Assembly (NCBI RefSeq): GCF_008801575.1
Contig: NZ_VZPL01000016.1
Location: 1 to 64,000 of the forward strand
Origin: Xanthomonas cissicola
GTDB lineage: Bacteria; Pseudomonadota; Gammaproteobacteria; Xanthomonadales; Xanthomonadaceae
Direction: 5' to 3'
Length of the DNA stretch: 64,000 nt
The notes under the pieces are model-generated. The model saw nothing but the letters and a program-made list of their open reading frames with translations. It was not told the DNA's origin and did not search any database. Each line of letters starts with the position of its first letter. Within the stretch, counting starts at the first letter, position 1. The position numbers were made by a program, and so were the translations under genes. Of the stretch, positions 52,830-62,867 are shown piece by piece.

Positions 52830-54623
52830 ATGAGCAGCTACACCGCCCCGCTGACCGATTTTCGCTTCGCCCTGCACGATGTGCTCGGCGCGCAAGCCCT
52901 GTTCGCCCGGCTCGGCTATACCGAGGCCAGCACCGACATCATCGACGCCGTGCTCGAAGAGGCCGGCCGCTTCACCTCGCAGGTGCTGGCGCCGCTCAAC
53001 AGTGTGGGCGACGAGATCGGCTGCGCGTTCGACAAGAGCACGCACGCGGTGACCACTCCGCCCGGCTTCCGCGCCGCCTACGATCAATTCGTGGAAGGCG
53101 GCTGGAACGGGCTCACCGCCGAACCGCAATTCGGCGGCCAGGGCATGCCGCACACGCTTGGCGTGCCGCTGAGCGAAATGATCAATGCCGCCAACCTGGC
53201 CTGGGGCAACTTTCCGCTGCTGTCGCATGGCGCGATGGAAGCGCTGCGCCAGCACGGCGAGACCTGGCAGCAGGACGTCTTCCTCAAACCCCTGATCGAC
53301 GGCCGCTGGACCGGCACCATGTGCCTGACCGAACCGCATTGCGGCACCGATTTGGGCCTGCTCAAGACCCGTGCCGAACCCAATGCCGATGGCAGCTATG
53401 CCATCACCGGCACCAAGATCTTCATCACCGCCGGCGAGCACGACCTCACCGACAACATCGTGCACCTGGTGCTGGCCAAGCTGCCGGACGCACCGGCCGG
53501 CGCCAAGGGCATCTCGCTGTTCGTCACTCCCAAGTTCAAGGTGGACCGCGACGGCACCGTGGGTGAGCGCAACGCGCTGCATTGCGGCTCCATCGAGCAC
53601 AAGATGGGCATCAAGGGCTCGGTGACCTGCGTGATGAACTTCGAGGGCGCACAAGGCTACCTGGTCGGCCAGCCGCACAAGGGCCTGCAGGCGATGTTTA
53701 CGATGATGAATACCGCACGCCTAAGCGTGGGCCTGCAAGGCATCGGGTTGTCCGAGCGCGCCTACCAAAACGCCCTGCGCTACAGCCGCGAGCGGTTGCA
53801 ATCGCGGGCGCTCAGCGGCGCCAAATCCCCGGACAAACCGGCCGACCCGATCATCGTGCACCCGGACGTGCGCCGCATGTTGCTGACCGTCAAGTCGCTG
53901 ACCGAAGGCAGCCGCCTGCTCGCGTTGCATGCGGCCAGCCTGGTCGACGTCGCCCATCGCGGCGAGAGCGAACGCGAACGCGCCGACGCCGAGACCCTGG
54001 TGAGCTTCCTCACCCCGATCTCCAAGGCCTGCCAGACCGAATGGTCGATCGAGAATACCTACCACGCGCTGCAGTGCTTCGGCGGCCACGGCTACATCCG
54101 CGAGTACGGCATGGAGCAACTGGCCCGCGACGCGCGCATCACCACCATCTACGAAGGCACCACCGGCATCCAGGCGCTGGACCTGATCGGCCGCAAGACC
54201 GCCGCCAGCCAGGCTGCCGGGCTGAAGCTGTTCCTGGCCGATGTGGAAACCTTCGCCAACGCGCAGGACGGCAACGCCGCGCTGGCCGAGTTCATCAAGC
54301 CGTTGCGCGACAAGTGCAGCGAATGGGCGATGCTGACCCGCGATGTGCTCGATCGCGCCGCGCGCAACCCGGACGAACTCGGCGCCGCCAGCCATGACTA
54401 TCTGTTTTATTCGGGCTACGTGGTGCTGGCGTACTGGTGGGCGCGCAGCGTGGCCGCTGCCGACGCATCCGCGCACGGCGAGGACTTCAGGCGCGCCAAG
54501 CGGGAGACGGCGCGGTTCTACTTCGCCCGCATCCTGCCACGCACCCTGACCCATGCCGCCGCCATCCGCAGTGGCGCCGCACCGCTGATGACGCTGGAAG
54601 CGGAACTGTTCGGCGAAGGCTGA
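52830..54623 (+). CDS. Acyl-CoA dehydrogenase (large, DmdC/FadE-type)
   Basis: 597 aa FAD enzyme. MCLTEPHCGTDLGLLKTRAE is the flavin/acyl signature, and catalytic Glu is in ITTIYEGTTGIQALDLIGRK. Length and C-terminal extension fit the 3-methylmercaptopropionyl-CoA dehydrogenase-like subfamily often annotated as fatty acid beta-oxidation enzymes. Substrate not determined. Cytoplasmic. Confidence 0.9.
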   Translation: MSSYTAPLTDFRFALHDVLGAQALFARLGYTEASTDIIDAVLEEAGRFTSQVLAPLNSVGDEIGCAFDKSTHAVTTPPGFRAAYDQFVEGGWNGLTAEPQFGGQGMPHTLGVPLSEMINAANLAWGNFPLLSHGAMEALRQHGETWQQDVFLKPLIDGRWTGTMCLTEPHCGTDLGLLKTRAEPNADGSYAITGTKIFITAGEHDLTDNIVHLVLAKLPDAPAGAKGISLFVTPKFKVDRDGTVGERNALHCGSIEHKMGIKGSVTCVMNFEGAQGYLVGQPHKGLQAMFTMMNTARLSVGLQGIGLSERAYQNALRYSRERLQSRALSGAKSPDKPADPIIVHPDVRRMLLTVKSLTEGSRLLALHAASLVDVAHRGESERERADAETLVSFLTPISKACQTEWSIENTYHALQCFGGHGYIREYGMEQLARDARITTIYEGTTGIQALDLIGRKTAASQAAGLKLFLADVETFANAQDGNAALAEFIKPLRDKCSEWAMLTRDVLDRAARNPDELGAASHDYLFYSGYVVLAYWWARSVAAADASAHGEDFRRAKRETARFYFARILPRTLTHAAAIRSGAAPLMTLEAELFGEG

Positions 54624-54651
54624 GCGCCGTCATCACGGCGCTGCCGCTGCC

Positions 54652-54721
54652 GTAGGAGCGGACCTGGCCGCGACGGGGCGGTGTCGCTCGACAAGGCGTC
54701 GCGCCCGGGTGCGCTCCTACG
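54652..54721. repeat. TAGGAGCG dispersed inverted repeat, copy A
   Basis: CGTAGGAGCGGACCTGGCCG to TGCGCTCCTACG. Arms are inverted; the interior includes GTCGCTCGACAAGGCGTCGC, also present in copy B. Confidence 0.75.
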
Positions 54722-54749
54722 GGTAACGCCGCGAGATTACACCGCTGTC

Positions 54750-54880
54750 GTAGGAGCGGACCTGGTCGCGACAGGGTAGGACCTGGCCGCGACAGGGTAG
54801 GACCTGGCCGCGACAGGGTAGGACCTGGCCGCGACAGGGTGGTATCGCTCGACAAGGCGTCGCGCCCGGGTGCGCTCCGA
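54750..54880. repeat. TAGGAGCG dispersed repeat, copy B, internally expanded
   Basis: Same element as copy A but longer, because its left part has been tandemly multiplied (54751-54839). The right arm ends CGCTCCGACGG, with one base changed relative to copy A. Confidence 0.75.
54777..54839. repeat. 21-bp tandem repeat, three exact copies
   Basis: TAGGACCTGGCCGCGACAGGG-type 21-bp unit starting at 54777, 54798 and 54819, all identical. A related 26-bp unit at 54751 (with GCG inserted and one C-to-T change) looks like the progenitor. Identity of copies suggests recent slippage. Confidence 0.9.
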
Positions 54881-55042
54881 CGGCTCACCAACGCCATCAC
54901 TGCGTTCGAAGGGTGATCCCGCAGCGCGGCGGCACGGCATCGCGGCCAACAGTACTTACTGAGCCATACTTTGGAGACACGTGCCGACGCCGTTCGCTGT
55001 GATACACAAACTGTCAACGATCGGGTATAAGCTGTTTTCCCG

Positions 55043-55699
55043 ATGGAGACAGACACGCACGTTCGTGATGTGATCGTCCCCGGAGGCAGCTATGCCCCGG
55101 ACGCGGGCAGCGCTGTCGCTGCAATCCACCAACTTCCCACGCTTCGCCTGCTGTCGCTCGATGCGCACGGCCGCGTGCTGGATTGGATCAACTGGCAAGA
55201 CGCCGCCTGCCTGTACGCCCGCGATGCGGTGTCGTGGACGCTGGGCGAGCCTTGCATGCAGATCCACGGCGGCATCTCGCGGCTGACCGGCGAGCGCAGC
55301 ACGCTGGAACTGCACCCCATCATCGCCGCGCGCGGGCATGCCCGTTCGCGCGCGCTGGACCCGACCCCGACCCTCAGCAACACCGCGCTGTTCGCGCGCG
55401 ATTCGCAGCTGTGCATGTACTGCGGCCAGCATTTCAGCCGCCCGCACCTGACCCGCGACCACGTCATGCCGGTGTCCAAAGGCGGTCGCGACAGTTGGGA
55501 GAACGTAGTGACCGCCTGTTTCCAGTGCAATTCGCGCAAGGCCAACCGCACGCCGCAACAGGCGCATATGCCGCTGCTGGCGGTGCCCTACCGGCCGAGC
55601 TGGATCGAGCACCTGATCCTGTCCAACCGCAACATCCTGTCCGATCAGATGGCCTTTTTGCGCGCGCAGCTGCCCAAGCGCTCCAAGCTGTCGTTGTAA
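55043..55699 (+). CDS. HNH endonuclease family protein
   Basis: 218 aa. The HNH/McrA-type core is CMYCGQHF...LTRDHVMPVSKGG...WENVVTACFQCNSRKANRTP, with two CxxC zinc pairs and the catalytic His in DHV. A 110-residue N-terminal region precedes it (LPTLRLLSLDAHGRVLDWIN). Common in proteobacteria as a stand-alone gene of unknown role; no restriction or prophage genes are nearby. The start lacks a good ribosome site. Confidence 0.85.
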   Translation: METDTHVRDVIVPGGSYAPDAGSAVAAIHQLPTLRLLSLDAHGRVLDWINWQDAACLYARDAVSWTLGEPCMQIHGGISRLTGERSTLELHPIIAARGHARSRALDPTPTLSNTALFARDSQLCMYCGQHFSRPHLTRDHVMPVSKGGRDSWENVVTACFQCNSRKANRTPQQAHMPLLAVPYRPSWIEHLILSNRNILSDQMAFLRAQLPKRSKLSL

Positions 55700-56128
55700 G
55701 CCGACTGTCATTTGTTGCGGCTGCTGGCTGGTCAGTGGCACGCACGCTTCCAAGAGTGCCAAGACAGCCGCAGGTGGTTGAGCCTGGACGCGCGTGCCGT
55801 TGCCCACTCGGGCAGCAGCGTTGGCGGCTTCACTGACGCACCGGGTGTCCGAGGTGACATCGAACCCGGCCACCGCGATCCAACGCATGAGACGCCTGAT
55901 ACGGCGCAGTGTCGGCCCCCTACGCAGAGGCGCGGAGCCAAGTGCTCGCGGAGACACGGCGCAGCCAGCACATCGCCAGGTGCGGCAGATTGCCGCAGGT
56001 GTCGGGCGAGCGTCGCGCGCGCCAGGCGTCACGGTGCGCGCGTCCATCACTTCCCGCTGACAGCTGAACCGGTTTGCTTGCCGGGCCTTCGCATGGGGAG
56101 GACAATACGGCTTCAGAAGATTGACACG
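55700..56128. other. Gap between HNH gene and dxs
   Basis: 429 bp without a supported gene; presumably holds the dxs promoter. No riboswitch-like structure recognised. Confidence 0.5.
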
Positions 56129-58048
56129 ATGATGATCGACACCACCCGCTATCCGCGCCTGTCCCGCATCCAGACTCCCGACGATCTGCGCCGCTTCGAC
56201 GAAGCCGAGCTGACCGCGATCGCCGAAGAACTGCGCTCCTATCTGATCGAATCGGTGGGCAAGAGCGGCGGGCACTTCGCGGCCGGCCTGGGCGTGATCG
56301 AGCTCACCGTCGCCCTGCACTACCTGTATCAGACGCCGGTCGATCAGCTGGTGTGGGACGTCGGGCATCAGACCTACCCGCACAAGATCCTCACCGGCCG
56401 CCGCGACCAGATCCACACGGTCAAGCAAAAGGACGGCGTTGCGCCGTTTCCCAAGCGCGAGGAAAGCATCTACGACACCTTTGGCGTTGGCCATTCGTCG
56501 ACCTCGATTTCGGCCGCGCTCGGCATGGCCATCGCTGCGCAGCGCAACGGCGACGACCGCAAGGTGGTGGCGGTGATCGGCGACGGCGCAATGACCGCCG
56601 GCATGGTCTACGAAGCGCTCAACCACGCCGGCGGCATGGACCCGGAACCGAATCTGCTGGTGATCCTCAACGACAACCGCATGTCGATCTCCGAAGCAGT
56701 GGGCGGGCTAACCAAGATGCTGGGGCGCGCCAGCGGCAGTCGCACGCTCAATGCGATCCGCGAAGGCGGCAAGAAGATCCTCGGCGACAAGAAGAACAAC
56801 CCCACCGCGCGTTTCGTGCGGCGTTGGGAAGAACACTGGAAAGGCATGTTCGTGCCATCCACGCTGTTCGAGGAAATGGGCTTCCATTACACCGGCCCGA
56901 TCGATGGCCACGACCTGCCCAGCCTGGTAGGCGCACTGAAGACTCTGCAGACGCTCAAGGGCCCGCAGCTGCTGCACGTCATCACCACCAAGGGCAAGGG
57001 CTACGAACTGGCCGAAGGCGATCAGATCGGCTACCACGCCGTTGGCCCGTTCGATCCAAGCAAGGGCCTGGTCGCCAAGACCGGCGCCAAGAAGCCGACC
57101 TACACCGACGTCTTCAGTGACTGGGTGTGCGACATGGCCGCCGCCGAACCCAAGCTGCTGGTGATCACGCCGGCGATGCGCGAGGGCTCGGGCCTGGTGC
57201 GTTTCAGCAAGCAATATCCGCAGCGCTATTTCGACGTAGCCATTGCCGAGCAGCACGCGGTCACGCTGGCCGCCGGCATGGCGACCCAGGGCGCCAAGCC
57301 GGTGGTCGCGATCTATTCCACGTTCCTGCAGCGCGGCTACGACCAACTGGTGCACGACGTGGCGGTGCAGCAACTGGATGTGCTGTTCGCGATCGATCGC
57401 GGCGGCGTGGTCGGCCCGGATGGCGCCACCCATGCCGGCAATCTGGATCTGAGCTTTTTGCGCTGCGTGCCGCACATGGTGGTGATGGCGCCTGCCGATG
57501 AGGCCGAATGCCGTCAGATGCTGAGCACCGGCGTGCAATACCAGGGTCCGGCAGCGGTGCGCTACCCGCGTGGCACCGGCCCCGGCGCAGCACTGGACAC
57601 CTCGCTTGCCACGCTGCCGATCGGCAAGGCGCAGCTGCGCCACAGCGGCACCCGCATTGCCCTGCTCGGCTTCGGCGCGACGGTGGATGCGGCCGAGGCG
57701 GTCGGGCGCGAACTGGGGCTGACGGTGTTGAACATGCGCTTCGTCAAGCCGCTCGACAAGGCGCTGCTGCTTGAGCTCGCAAAAACCCACGATGGCTTCG
57801 TCACGATCGAAGACAACGTGGTTGCCGGCGGCGCAGGTTCTGGCGTGTCGGAACTGCTCAACGCCGAAGCCATTACCATGCCGCTGCTGCATCTGGGCCT
57901 GCCGGACAGCTTCCAGCATCACGCCAGCCGCGAAGACCTGCTTGCGGAAGCCGGCATCGACCAAGCCGGCATTCGCGCCTCCTTGCTCAAGCGCTGGCCG
58001 CAGCTGATGATCAGCCTGCCGCCTGCGTTGAACGCTGCGGCAGGCTGA
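56129..58048 (+). CDS. dxs: 1-deoxy-D-xylulose-5-phosphate synthase
   Basis: 639 aa. Thiamine-diphosphate enzyme joining pyruvate and glyceraldehyde-3-phosphate, first step of the MEP isoprenoid pathway. [18 protein letters not shown], the ThDP motif [18 protein letters not shown]...NDN, and [12 protein letters not shown] are typical. Full length. The ATGATG start is chosen by homology; upstream in-frame sequence is non-conserved. It converges on the glycosyltransferase gene with 34 bp between stops. Confidence 0.96.
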   Translation: MMIDTTRYPRLSRIQTPDDLRRFDEAELTAIAEELRSYLIESVGKSGGHFAAGLGVIELTVALHYLYQTPVDQLVWDVGHQTYPHKILTGRRDQIHTVKQKDGVAPFPKREESIYDTFGVGHSSTSISAALGMAIAAQRNGDDRKVVAVIGDGAMTAGMVYEALNHAGGMDPEPNLLVILNDNRMSISEAVGGLTKMLGRASGSRTLNAIREGGKKILGDKKNNPTARFVRRWEEHWKGMFVPSTLFEEMGFHYTGPIDGHDLPSLVGALKTLQTLKGPQLLHVITTKGKGYELAEGDQIGYHAVGPFDPSKGLVAKTGAKKPTYTDVFSDWVCDMAAAEPKLLVITPAMREGSGLVRFSKQYPQRYFDVAIAEQHAVTLAAGMATQGAKPVVAIYSTFLQRGYDQLVHDVAVQQLDVLFAIDRGGVVGPDGATHAGNLDLSFLRCVPHMVVMAPADEAECRQMLSTGVQYQGPAAVRYPRGTGPGAALDTSLATLPIGKAQLRHSGTRIALLGFGATVDAAEAVGRELGLTVLNMRFVKPLDKALLLELAKTHDGFVTIEDNVVAGGAGSGVSELLNAEAITMPLLHLGLPDSFQHHASREDLLAEAGIDQAGIRASLLKRWPQLMISLPPALNAAAG

Positions 58049-58082
58049 TCGCGCCGACAGATTCGTTGTGGCGCGTGCCGCA

Positions 58083-59339
58083 TTACACCGGCGGCGCCAC
58101 GCCAGTACGCGCAAAACCTTCCACCAGGTGCACGATGCGCGCCTGCGATTGGATCAGTTGCAGCTCCGCCTGCAGGTGACGCACGCCGTGTGGTACCTCG
58201 TCAGCAACGAGCGCCTCACGCAGCGACGCCGGCAACCCATCCAGATCGCGCACCCACCAGCCAGCACCTGCCACCTGCAGGCGCGCGGCGTGGTCGAACT
58301 GGTCGTAATCCAGCGGGTAGACGATCGCCGGCAATCCCGCGGCAAGGCAGGCGTAGAGAATGCCGGCACCGCCGTGGTGGATCACCAATGCGTAGCGGTG
58401 CAGGTGCTGCGCGTAATCCACGTACGGCAGCCGCTGATAGTTGCCCTGCCCCGGCTGCAGCGGAGCGCCGGTGTCGCCGTCGCTGAAATGGAAGACCACC
58501 TCCGGGAACTGCGGCGCCAGCGCACGCAACACGCCATCCATGCGCTGCTTGACCCATTGCAGATGCGTGCCCAGCGTCACCAGCACATGCCGGCGACCGT
58601 CGATGAAGGTGGGCGCCGTCACCGACGACGGCGGCGTGCACAACTGCGGCCCGACAAAGCGCACTGCCGTCGGCCAACGCTGCGCCAGCTCGAACGACGG
58701 GACTCCCAGAGCCAGGGTGCACTGCGGCGAATACACCGCCTCGCTGCGATCGCTGCGATAGATCGCCGGCAACCCGCAAGCGCGCATCTGGCGCCGATAG
58801 CAACGGTGCAGGGTCCGTTTGAAACCACGCGTGAGCCCGCGCACCGCTGCATGCCAGACACGCTGCAAGGGCGTGGTCGCAGGCAGCAACCCACCAAAGT
58901 AGGCGGGCGGCCCATCCGTGGTTTCGATCACGCACGGCGACGGCATGCTGGTCCACCAGGCAATGCCCATCGTCTGTGCGGCCAGTCCTGCGCTGGGCAG
59001 GGTGAAGTCGACGATCACCAGATCCGGCCGCCGCTCGCGCCAGCGCTGCTGTAGCGCTTCGCCAAGCTGCGCCATGAGCCCGAGTGCGCTGTGCAGCTGC
59101 CGACGCAGGCGCACGGGATTGTGGCCCACTGCATGCGGCGGGTTGGCGATGGAAAGCAGCACACGATCGGCATGCGCATCCAGCACGCTGGCAGCGGTGA
59201 GCCCACATGCCTCGATGCGCGCCTGCGCGGCAGGCGTGCTGATGACGCATACCGCGTGCTGCGCAGTGAGTTGTTGCGCGATCGCCAGGATGGGATGCAG
59301 ATGGCCGCTGTATGGCGGTGCGATCAGATCAATGCGCAT
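58083..59339 (-). CDS. GT1-type (UGT/MGT) glycosyltransferase
   Basis: 418 aa, GT-B fold. N-terminal APPYSGHLHPILAIAQQL, and the C-terminal donor-binding motif HHGGAGILYACLAAGLPAIV followed by DQFDHAARL, as in macrolide and zeaxanthin glycosyltransferases. It should add a nucleotide-activated sugar to a small lipophilic acceptor in the cytoplasm. Last gene of the six-gene operon; its start overlaps the upstream gene by 11 bp. Confidence 0.85.
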   Translation of the reverse strand: MRIDLIAPPYSGHLHPILAIAQQLTAQHAVCVISTPAAQARIEACGLTAASVLDAHADRVLLSIANPPHAVGHNPVRLRRQLHSALGLMAQLGEALQQRWRERRPDLVIVDFTLPSAGLAAQTMGIAWWTSMPSPCVIETTDGPPAYFGGLLPATTPLQRVWHAAVRGLTRGFKRTLHRCYRRQMRACGLPAIYRSDRSEAVYSPQCTLALGVPSFELAQRWPTAVRFVGPQLCTPPSSVTAPTFIDGRRHVLVTLGTHLQWVKQRMDGVLRALAPQFPEVVFHFSDGDTGAPLQPGQGNYQRLPYVDYAQHLHRYALVIHHGGAGILYACLAAGLPAIVYPLDYDQFDHAARLQVAGAGWWVRDLDGLPASLREALVADEVPHGVRHLQAELQLIQSQARIVHLVEGFARTGVAPPV

Positions 59340-59928
59340 GCGCTACGCCCTGTCGCGTCCGTTCGATCTGCGCGACAAAGCGCTGGCACTCGGCAAGCAC
59401 CTCGGCGTTATGTAGGTACGCCATGTGTCCGCAGGCAGGCCTTGCATCGACCCGCCCATCGAACAGTGCGCGAGAGATCCAGTCGCTGCGGCCCTGTACC
59501 ACGCGCAGCTGGCCGAACACGGCGGGCGCATCACACACCGGGCCGTAAGCAAAAACCGCCAGACGCGCGCGCAGCGCATCCGGCAACTGCAATGCGGTCA
59601 GTAGCTGCAGCCCGCAGCTGCCGGCAAGAAGCAGCGTCATCGGCCTCTGATCCAGCAGTGCATGCACACGCTTGCGGTCGGCCTCGGCAAGGCGGGCATG
59701 TCGGGCCGCAAGATACTGCCGCGCATTCGACAGGCTGGCACGCCACACCGGCATGCGCCGGTGCGGCGCGCTATTGCGGCGGTACGGATAATTGCAATCC
59801 ACCAACTGCCGGCCTGTGCCCTGCAGCTGTCGCAGAAATGCGCCCTGTTCCGTACTCAAGGCGCAGCTTGCCGGATCGCTTTGCCCGGTGAGAAAGGCGA
59901 TCTGCAGCGGGCTCGACTCACTCCGCAC
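59329..59928 (-). CDS. Small alpha/beta-hydrolase-like protein
   Basis: About 199 aa from a GTG that overlaps the upstream GT gene end by 11 bp. LQIAFLTGQSDPASCALS, then a nucleophile-elbow-like LLLAGSCGLQLL (Cys or Ser in place of the usual GxSxG), YGPVCDAP and a late His in ACGHMAYLHN. This is compatible with a compact alpha/beta hydrolase or thioesterase, but no family is recognised. The start is uncertain; the open frame extends further without conserved character. Confidence 0.6.
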   Translation of the reverse strand: MRSESSPLQIAFLTGQSDPASCALSTEQGAFLRQLQGTGRQLVDCNYPYRRNSAPHRRMPVWRASLSNARQYLAARHARLAEADRKRVHALLDQRPMTLLLAGSCGLQLLTALQLPDALRARLAVFAYGPVCDAPAVFGQLRVVQGRSDWISRALFDGRVDARPACGHMAYLHNAEVLAECQRFVAQIERTRQGVAHAH

Positions 59929-61072
59929 GAAAGCACCCGTCGGGTAACACACGGTAACGACGCGTGCGCCAGCGGATCGTGCGCACCAGCGCTGCGTGCA
60001 GCAGATGCAGCGGCTGCAGACATTCGGCGCATAGCGACAGCAGCAGGCGATGGCGAACGGCGCCGGTGACGCGCCATTGCACACCGCACAGCAGCAGCGC
60101 GCGTGCCAGCAAAACGATCAGCACGCAGAGTGCAGCCGGCCAGGTGTGCTGCACGCAAGCGCAGACCAGCATGGCCAGCAGCAGCACCGGCGGCAGCCCC
60201 TGCAACACGCCGATGGCACTGCGTACACGCAGGCGTTGACGGCCTAGCAGGATCGATGCGAACAGCATCCAGCGATGCATCTGGCGTACATATCCACGCA
60301 GGTCGGGCATGTCGGTACGCATCGCCACCGGCGCAGTGGATTGCCAGAGCCGCCCGCCGCGGTCGCGCACCAGGGTGGCGAAGGCCAGATCGTCGGTCAG
60401 TTGCTCCAGCAATGCAGTAAAGCCACCCCAGCGGCGCAGTTGTTCGGTACGCGCGGCATAGCACATGCCGTTGATGGTCAGCGGCGCTGCGAATGGCAGC
60501 CAGCCCAAGTACGTGAGCGCGGCATTGTTGTTGACGAACTGCGCCAACAAGCGCCCGGCCAGCGTGGCGCTGTCGCGGTAATACGGCAGTGCGGTGACCA
60601 CATCGGCATGCGCGAGGTCCAGCAACAGTTGCGACAGCGCACGGTCGCCAAGGTGCGCATCGTCGTCGAGAATCAGGCTGACAGGCGCATCGATGTGCGG
60701 CAGCGCGTAATCGAGTTTCCAGGCCTTGGGGTTGATGCCAGGTGGCGCCGGGGGCACCAGCATGCGCGCGATACGCAGCTGCGGATATTGCGCAACGACT
60801 GCATCGGCAGCGGCGTTTCCCGGGCCATCGTCGGTATCCAGCAACCAGATGAACTGCGCCTGCGGCAATGCCTGCACGTTGGCGGCAAGCACCTCTTGCA
60901 AATGCGCATCGCCACCAAGAATAGGCTGCAGGATCGCCACGTCGGCCGGTGTCGCAACGGCACTGCGCGCTGGCCTCAGCCGTTCGCCGCGCACGACCCA
61001 CAGCGCGGCCGCCGTCTTGACCAGCAGCACGGCCAGATACGCCGCTGCCAGGATTGGGACGATCAACTCCAC
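59918..61072 (-). CDS. Membrane GT2/GT21-type glycosyltransferase (ceramide glucosyltransferase/HpnI-like)
   Basis: About 384 aa. An N-terminal membrane helix (VPILAAAYLAVLLVKTAAAL), a GT-A domain with the D-x-D-like LLDTDDGPGN and LILDDDAHLG, TDDLAFATLVRDRGG and the QxxRW-type RQMHRWM, then two or three C-terminal hydrophobic helices. Resembles GT21 enzymes that glycosylate ceramide or hopanoid lipids. The GTG start overlaps the epimerase stop by 10 bp. Confidence 0.8.
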   Translation of the reverse strand: MELIVPILAAAYLAVLLVKTAAALWVVRGERLRPARSAVATPADVAILQPILGGDAHLQEVLAANVQALPQAQFIWLLDTDDGPGNAAADAVVAQYPQLRIARMLVPPAPPGINPKAWKLDYALPHIDAPVSLILDDDAHLGDRALSQLLLDLAHADVVTALPYYRDSATLAGRLLAQFVNNNAALTYLGWLPFAAPLTINGMCYAARTEQLRRWGGFTALLEQLTDDLAFATLVRDRGGRLWQSTAPVAMRTDMPDLRGYVRQMHRWMLFASILLGRQRLRVRSAIGVLQGLPPVLLLAMLVCACVQHTWPAALCVLIVLLARALLLCGVQWRVTGAVRHRLLLSLCAECLQPLHLLHAALVRTIRWRTRRYRVLPDGCFRAE

Positions 61073-62022
61073 TGCGCTGCCTGCCAGCGCACGAAGGCGT
61101 CCACACCCTCGTCCAGGCCAACACTGGGCGGGCCAAGATCGGCAAGCGTGCGGCGCGGATCGAAGGTCTTGGAATACGCGAACACGCCAACGCCGAAGCG
61201 CGTGATTGGCGGCTCGCCCCGCAGCCGCAACCCGCGATACACCGCCTCCACCGCGCCGGCCATGCGCAATGCGGTGCCGATGCGTACCTCGCGCCGTGGC
61301 AACGGCAGCTGCAGGCGCGCCAGCACCTCCAACAACACGTGCTGCAGGTCCACCGGTTGTGCGTTGGTGAGATTGTAAGCAGCCTGCAACTGCGGCGCGG
61401 TGGCCGCGCGGTACAGGTAATCGCACAGCGTATCGATATAGATCAGGTCGCCGATCACCGGCTGGGTCTGGCCGACGAAACGTGGCAACGCGCCCTTGCG
61501 CGCCGCGGCGATCACGCGCGGAAACAGCACCGTGTCGCCGGGCCCGAACACCGCACGCGGGCGCAAGACGCACTTCTGCCCCGGGTAGTCATCGAGCAGG
61601 GTTTCGCCAAGATATTTGGTTTCTGCGTAAGTATTGACGAACGCCGGGCCGATCGGGCTGTCTTCGTCCAGGTCGTATTGATGCGCTTCGCGATAGAACA
61701 CCGAACTGGAGGAGACATACAGCAGGCGCGGGCAGCCGTTGCGTTTGCAGAAGTCGATGACATTGGCGGTGGCCTGGACGTTGTGCAGCTGAAACTGCGC
61801 ACGCGTGCCCCACGGCGAGGCCAACGCAGCTGCATGAATCACCACATCCGGTTGCCAGTCCAGCGAAAACGCCCGGCTCAGATCGATGCGATGGTAGTTG
61901 GGCAGATCGCTGGCGCGACGACCGATGCCGCGAATCTCGACAGCCGGCTGCCCCTGAAAGCGCCGCAGGAACGCACCACCGACAAAACCGGACGCGCCGG
62001 TCACGAGAATGCGCAGGCTCAT
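61063..62022 (-). CDS. NAD(P)-dependent epimerase/dehydratase (extended SDR)
   Basis: 319 aa. Rossmann motif VTGASGFVGG and catalytic YAETK, with VIHAAALASPWG between. Resembles 3-beta-HSD/OleD-type reductases as much as sugar epimerases, so it may reduce the ketosynthase product. The start overlaps the MBL stop as ATGA. Confidence 0.82.
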   Translation of the reverse strand: MSLRILVTGASGFVGGAFLRRFQGQPAVEIRGIGRRASDLPNYHRIDLSRAFSLDWQPDVVIHAAALASPWGTRAQFQLHNVQATANVIDFCKRNGCPRLLYVSSSSVFYREAHQYDLDEDSPIGPAFVNTYAETKYLGETLLDDYPGQKCVLRPRAVFGPGDTVLFPRVIAAARKGALPRFVGQTQPVIGDLIYIDTLCDYLYRAATAPQLQAAYNLTNAQPVDLQHVLLEVLARLQLPLPRREVRIGTALRMAGAVEAVYRGLRLRGEPPITRFGVGVFAYSKTFDPRRTLADLGPPSVGLDEGVDAFVRWQAAQWS

Positions 62023-62867
62023 CGCCACTCCGGTTGATAACGGTCAAGACTCGGCTGGCAATGCGAGGGCAGGATCGCCAGCTCCGGATGGGCGTGCGAC
62101 AAGGCGTGCAAGCGATGCACGGTGCGCTGGAATGCGTGCCAGTCGTGCATCAGCAGGCGCGTGGGCCAGGCCGGCCATTGCAGCGTGGCCCAGGTGGCCG
62201 AGGACCACACCGCGTCCGCACACAGCAACACCTCGCGGTCGTGCTGGTCGCGAACGCGTAGTCCCATCTGGCCGGGCACGTGTCCGGGTAGCGATACCGC
62301 GAGCACGCTGCCGTCCTCGAACAGATCGTAAGCCGGGCCTAACCCCTGCCAGGCTCCAGTCAACGCGCGCTGCGGAGCCTGGTCGGCAAACTGCAGCCGC
62401 TGGTCGAAGTCGTCGGGCAGCAACTGCGGCAGCAAGGCGCGGCGCAACCCGCCCACGCGCGAGCAGCTGCGCAGCTGCTGGTGGTCCGCACGCAGGCACA
62501 TGAAGCGCGCATTCGGCAGATCGCGCAGACCGCCGACATGGTCGGCGTGGAAATGCGAAATCAGACACCAGGCGATGTCATCCGGCGCTACGCCGCGTTT
62601 GCTCAGCTGGGCGCCCAGGGTTTCGTGAGCGGGCAGGCGCACTGGCGTGGTCAAGCGGTACAGGCGCTCCGGCCAGGGATCGGTGGCACGAAAAAAATGC
62701 GCCGCGTAGCCGGTGTCGTACAACAGCGCGCCACGCTGCGGATGCCGGATCAGCACGCTCAATGCGGGGAATTCCACCGCGTGCCAGTGACCATCGGCGC
62801 GCACCATGCGTTCGCAATGGCGACAGTGGCCTACGCGCAGCAGCTCGAGCGAGACGCGTACCGGCAT
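62019..62867 (-). CDS. MBL-fold metallo-hydrolase
   Basis: 282 aa. SHFHADHVGGL is the zinc-binding HxHxDH motif; further ligands are likely in LPGHVPGQ and LCADAVW. Similar to N-acyl-homoserine lactonase-like and thioesterase-like MBL proteins. In this operon it could hydrolyse or lactonise an acyl product. The start and the ketosynthase stop share one base (TGATG). Confidence 0.85.
   Translation of the reverse strand: MPVRVSLELLRVGHCRHCERMVRADGHWHAVEFPALSVLIRHPQRGALLYDTGYAAHFFRATDPWPERLYRLTTPVRLPAHETLGAQLSKRGVAPDDIAWCLISHFHADHVGGLRDLPNARFMCLRADHQQLRSCSRVGGLRRALLPQLLPDDFDQRLQFADQAPQRALTGAWQGLGPAYDLFEDGSVLAVSLPGHVPGQMGLRVRDQHDREVLLCADAVWSSATWATLQWPAWPTRLLMHDWHAFQRTVHRLHALSHAHPELAILPSHCQPSLDRYQPEWR

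Larger units (their letters stand above)
54624..55042. other. Repeat-filled gap after acyl-CoA dehydrogenase
   Basis: 419 bp. About half is made of TAGGAGCG-type repeats, one expanded by 21-bp tandem copies. The right end has GGTATAAG just before the HNH gene, a possible -10. Confidence 0.7.
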
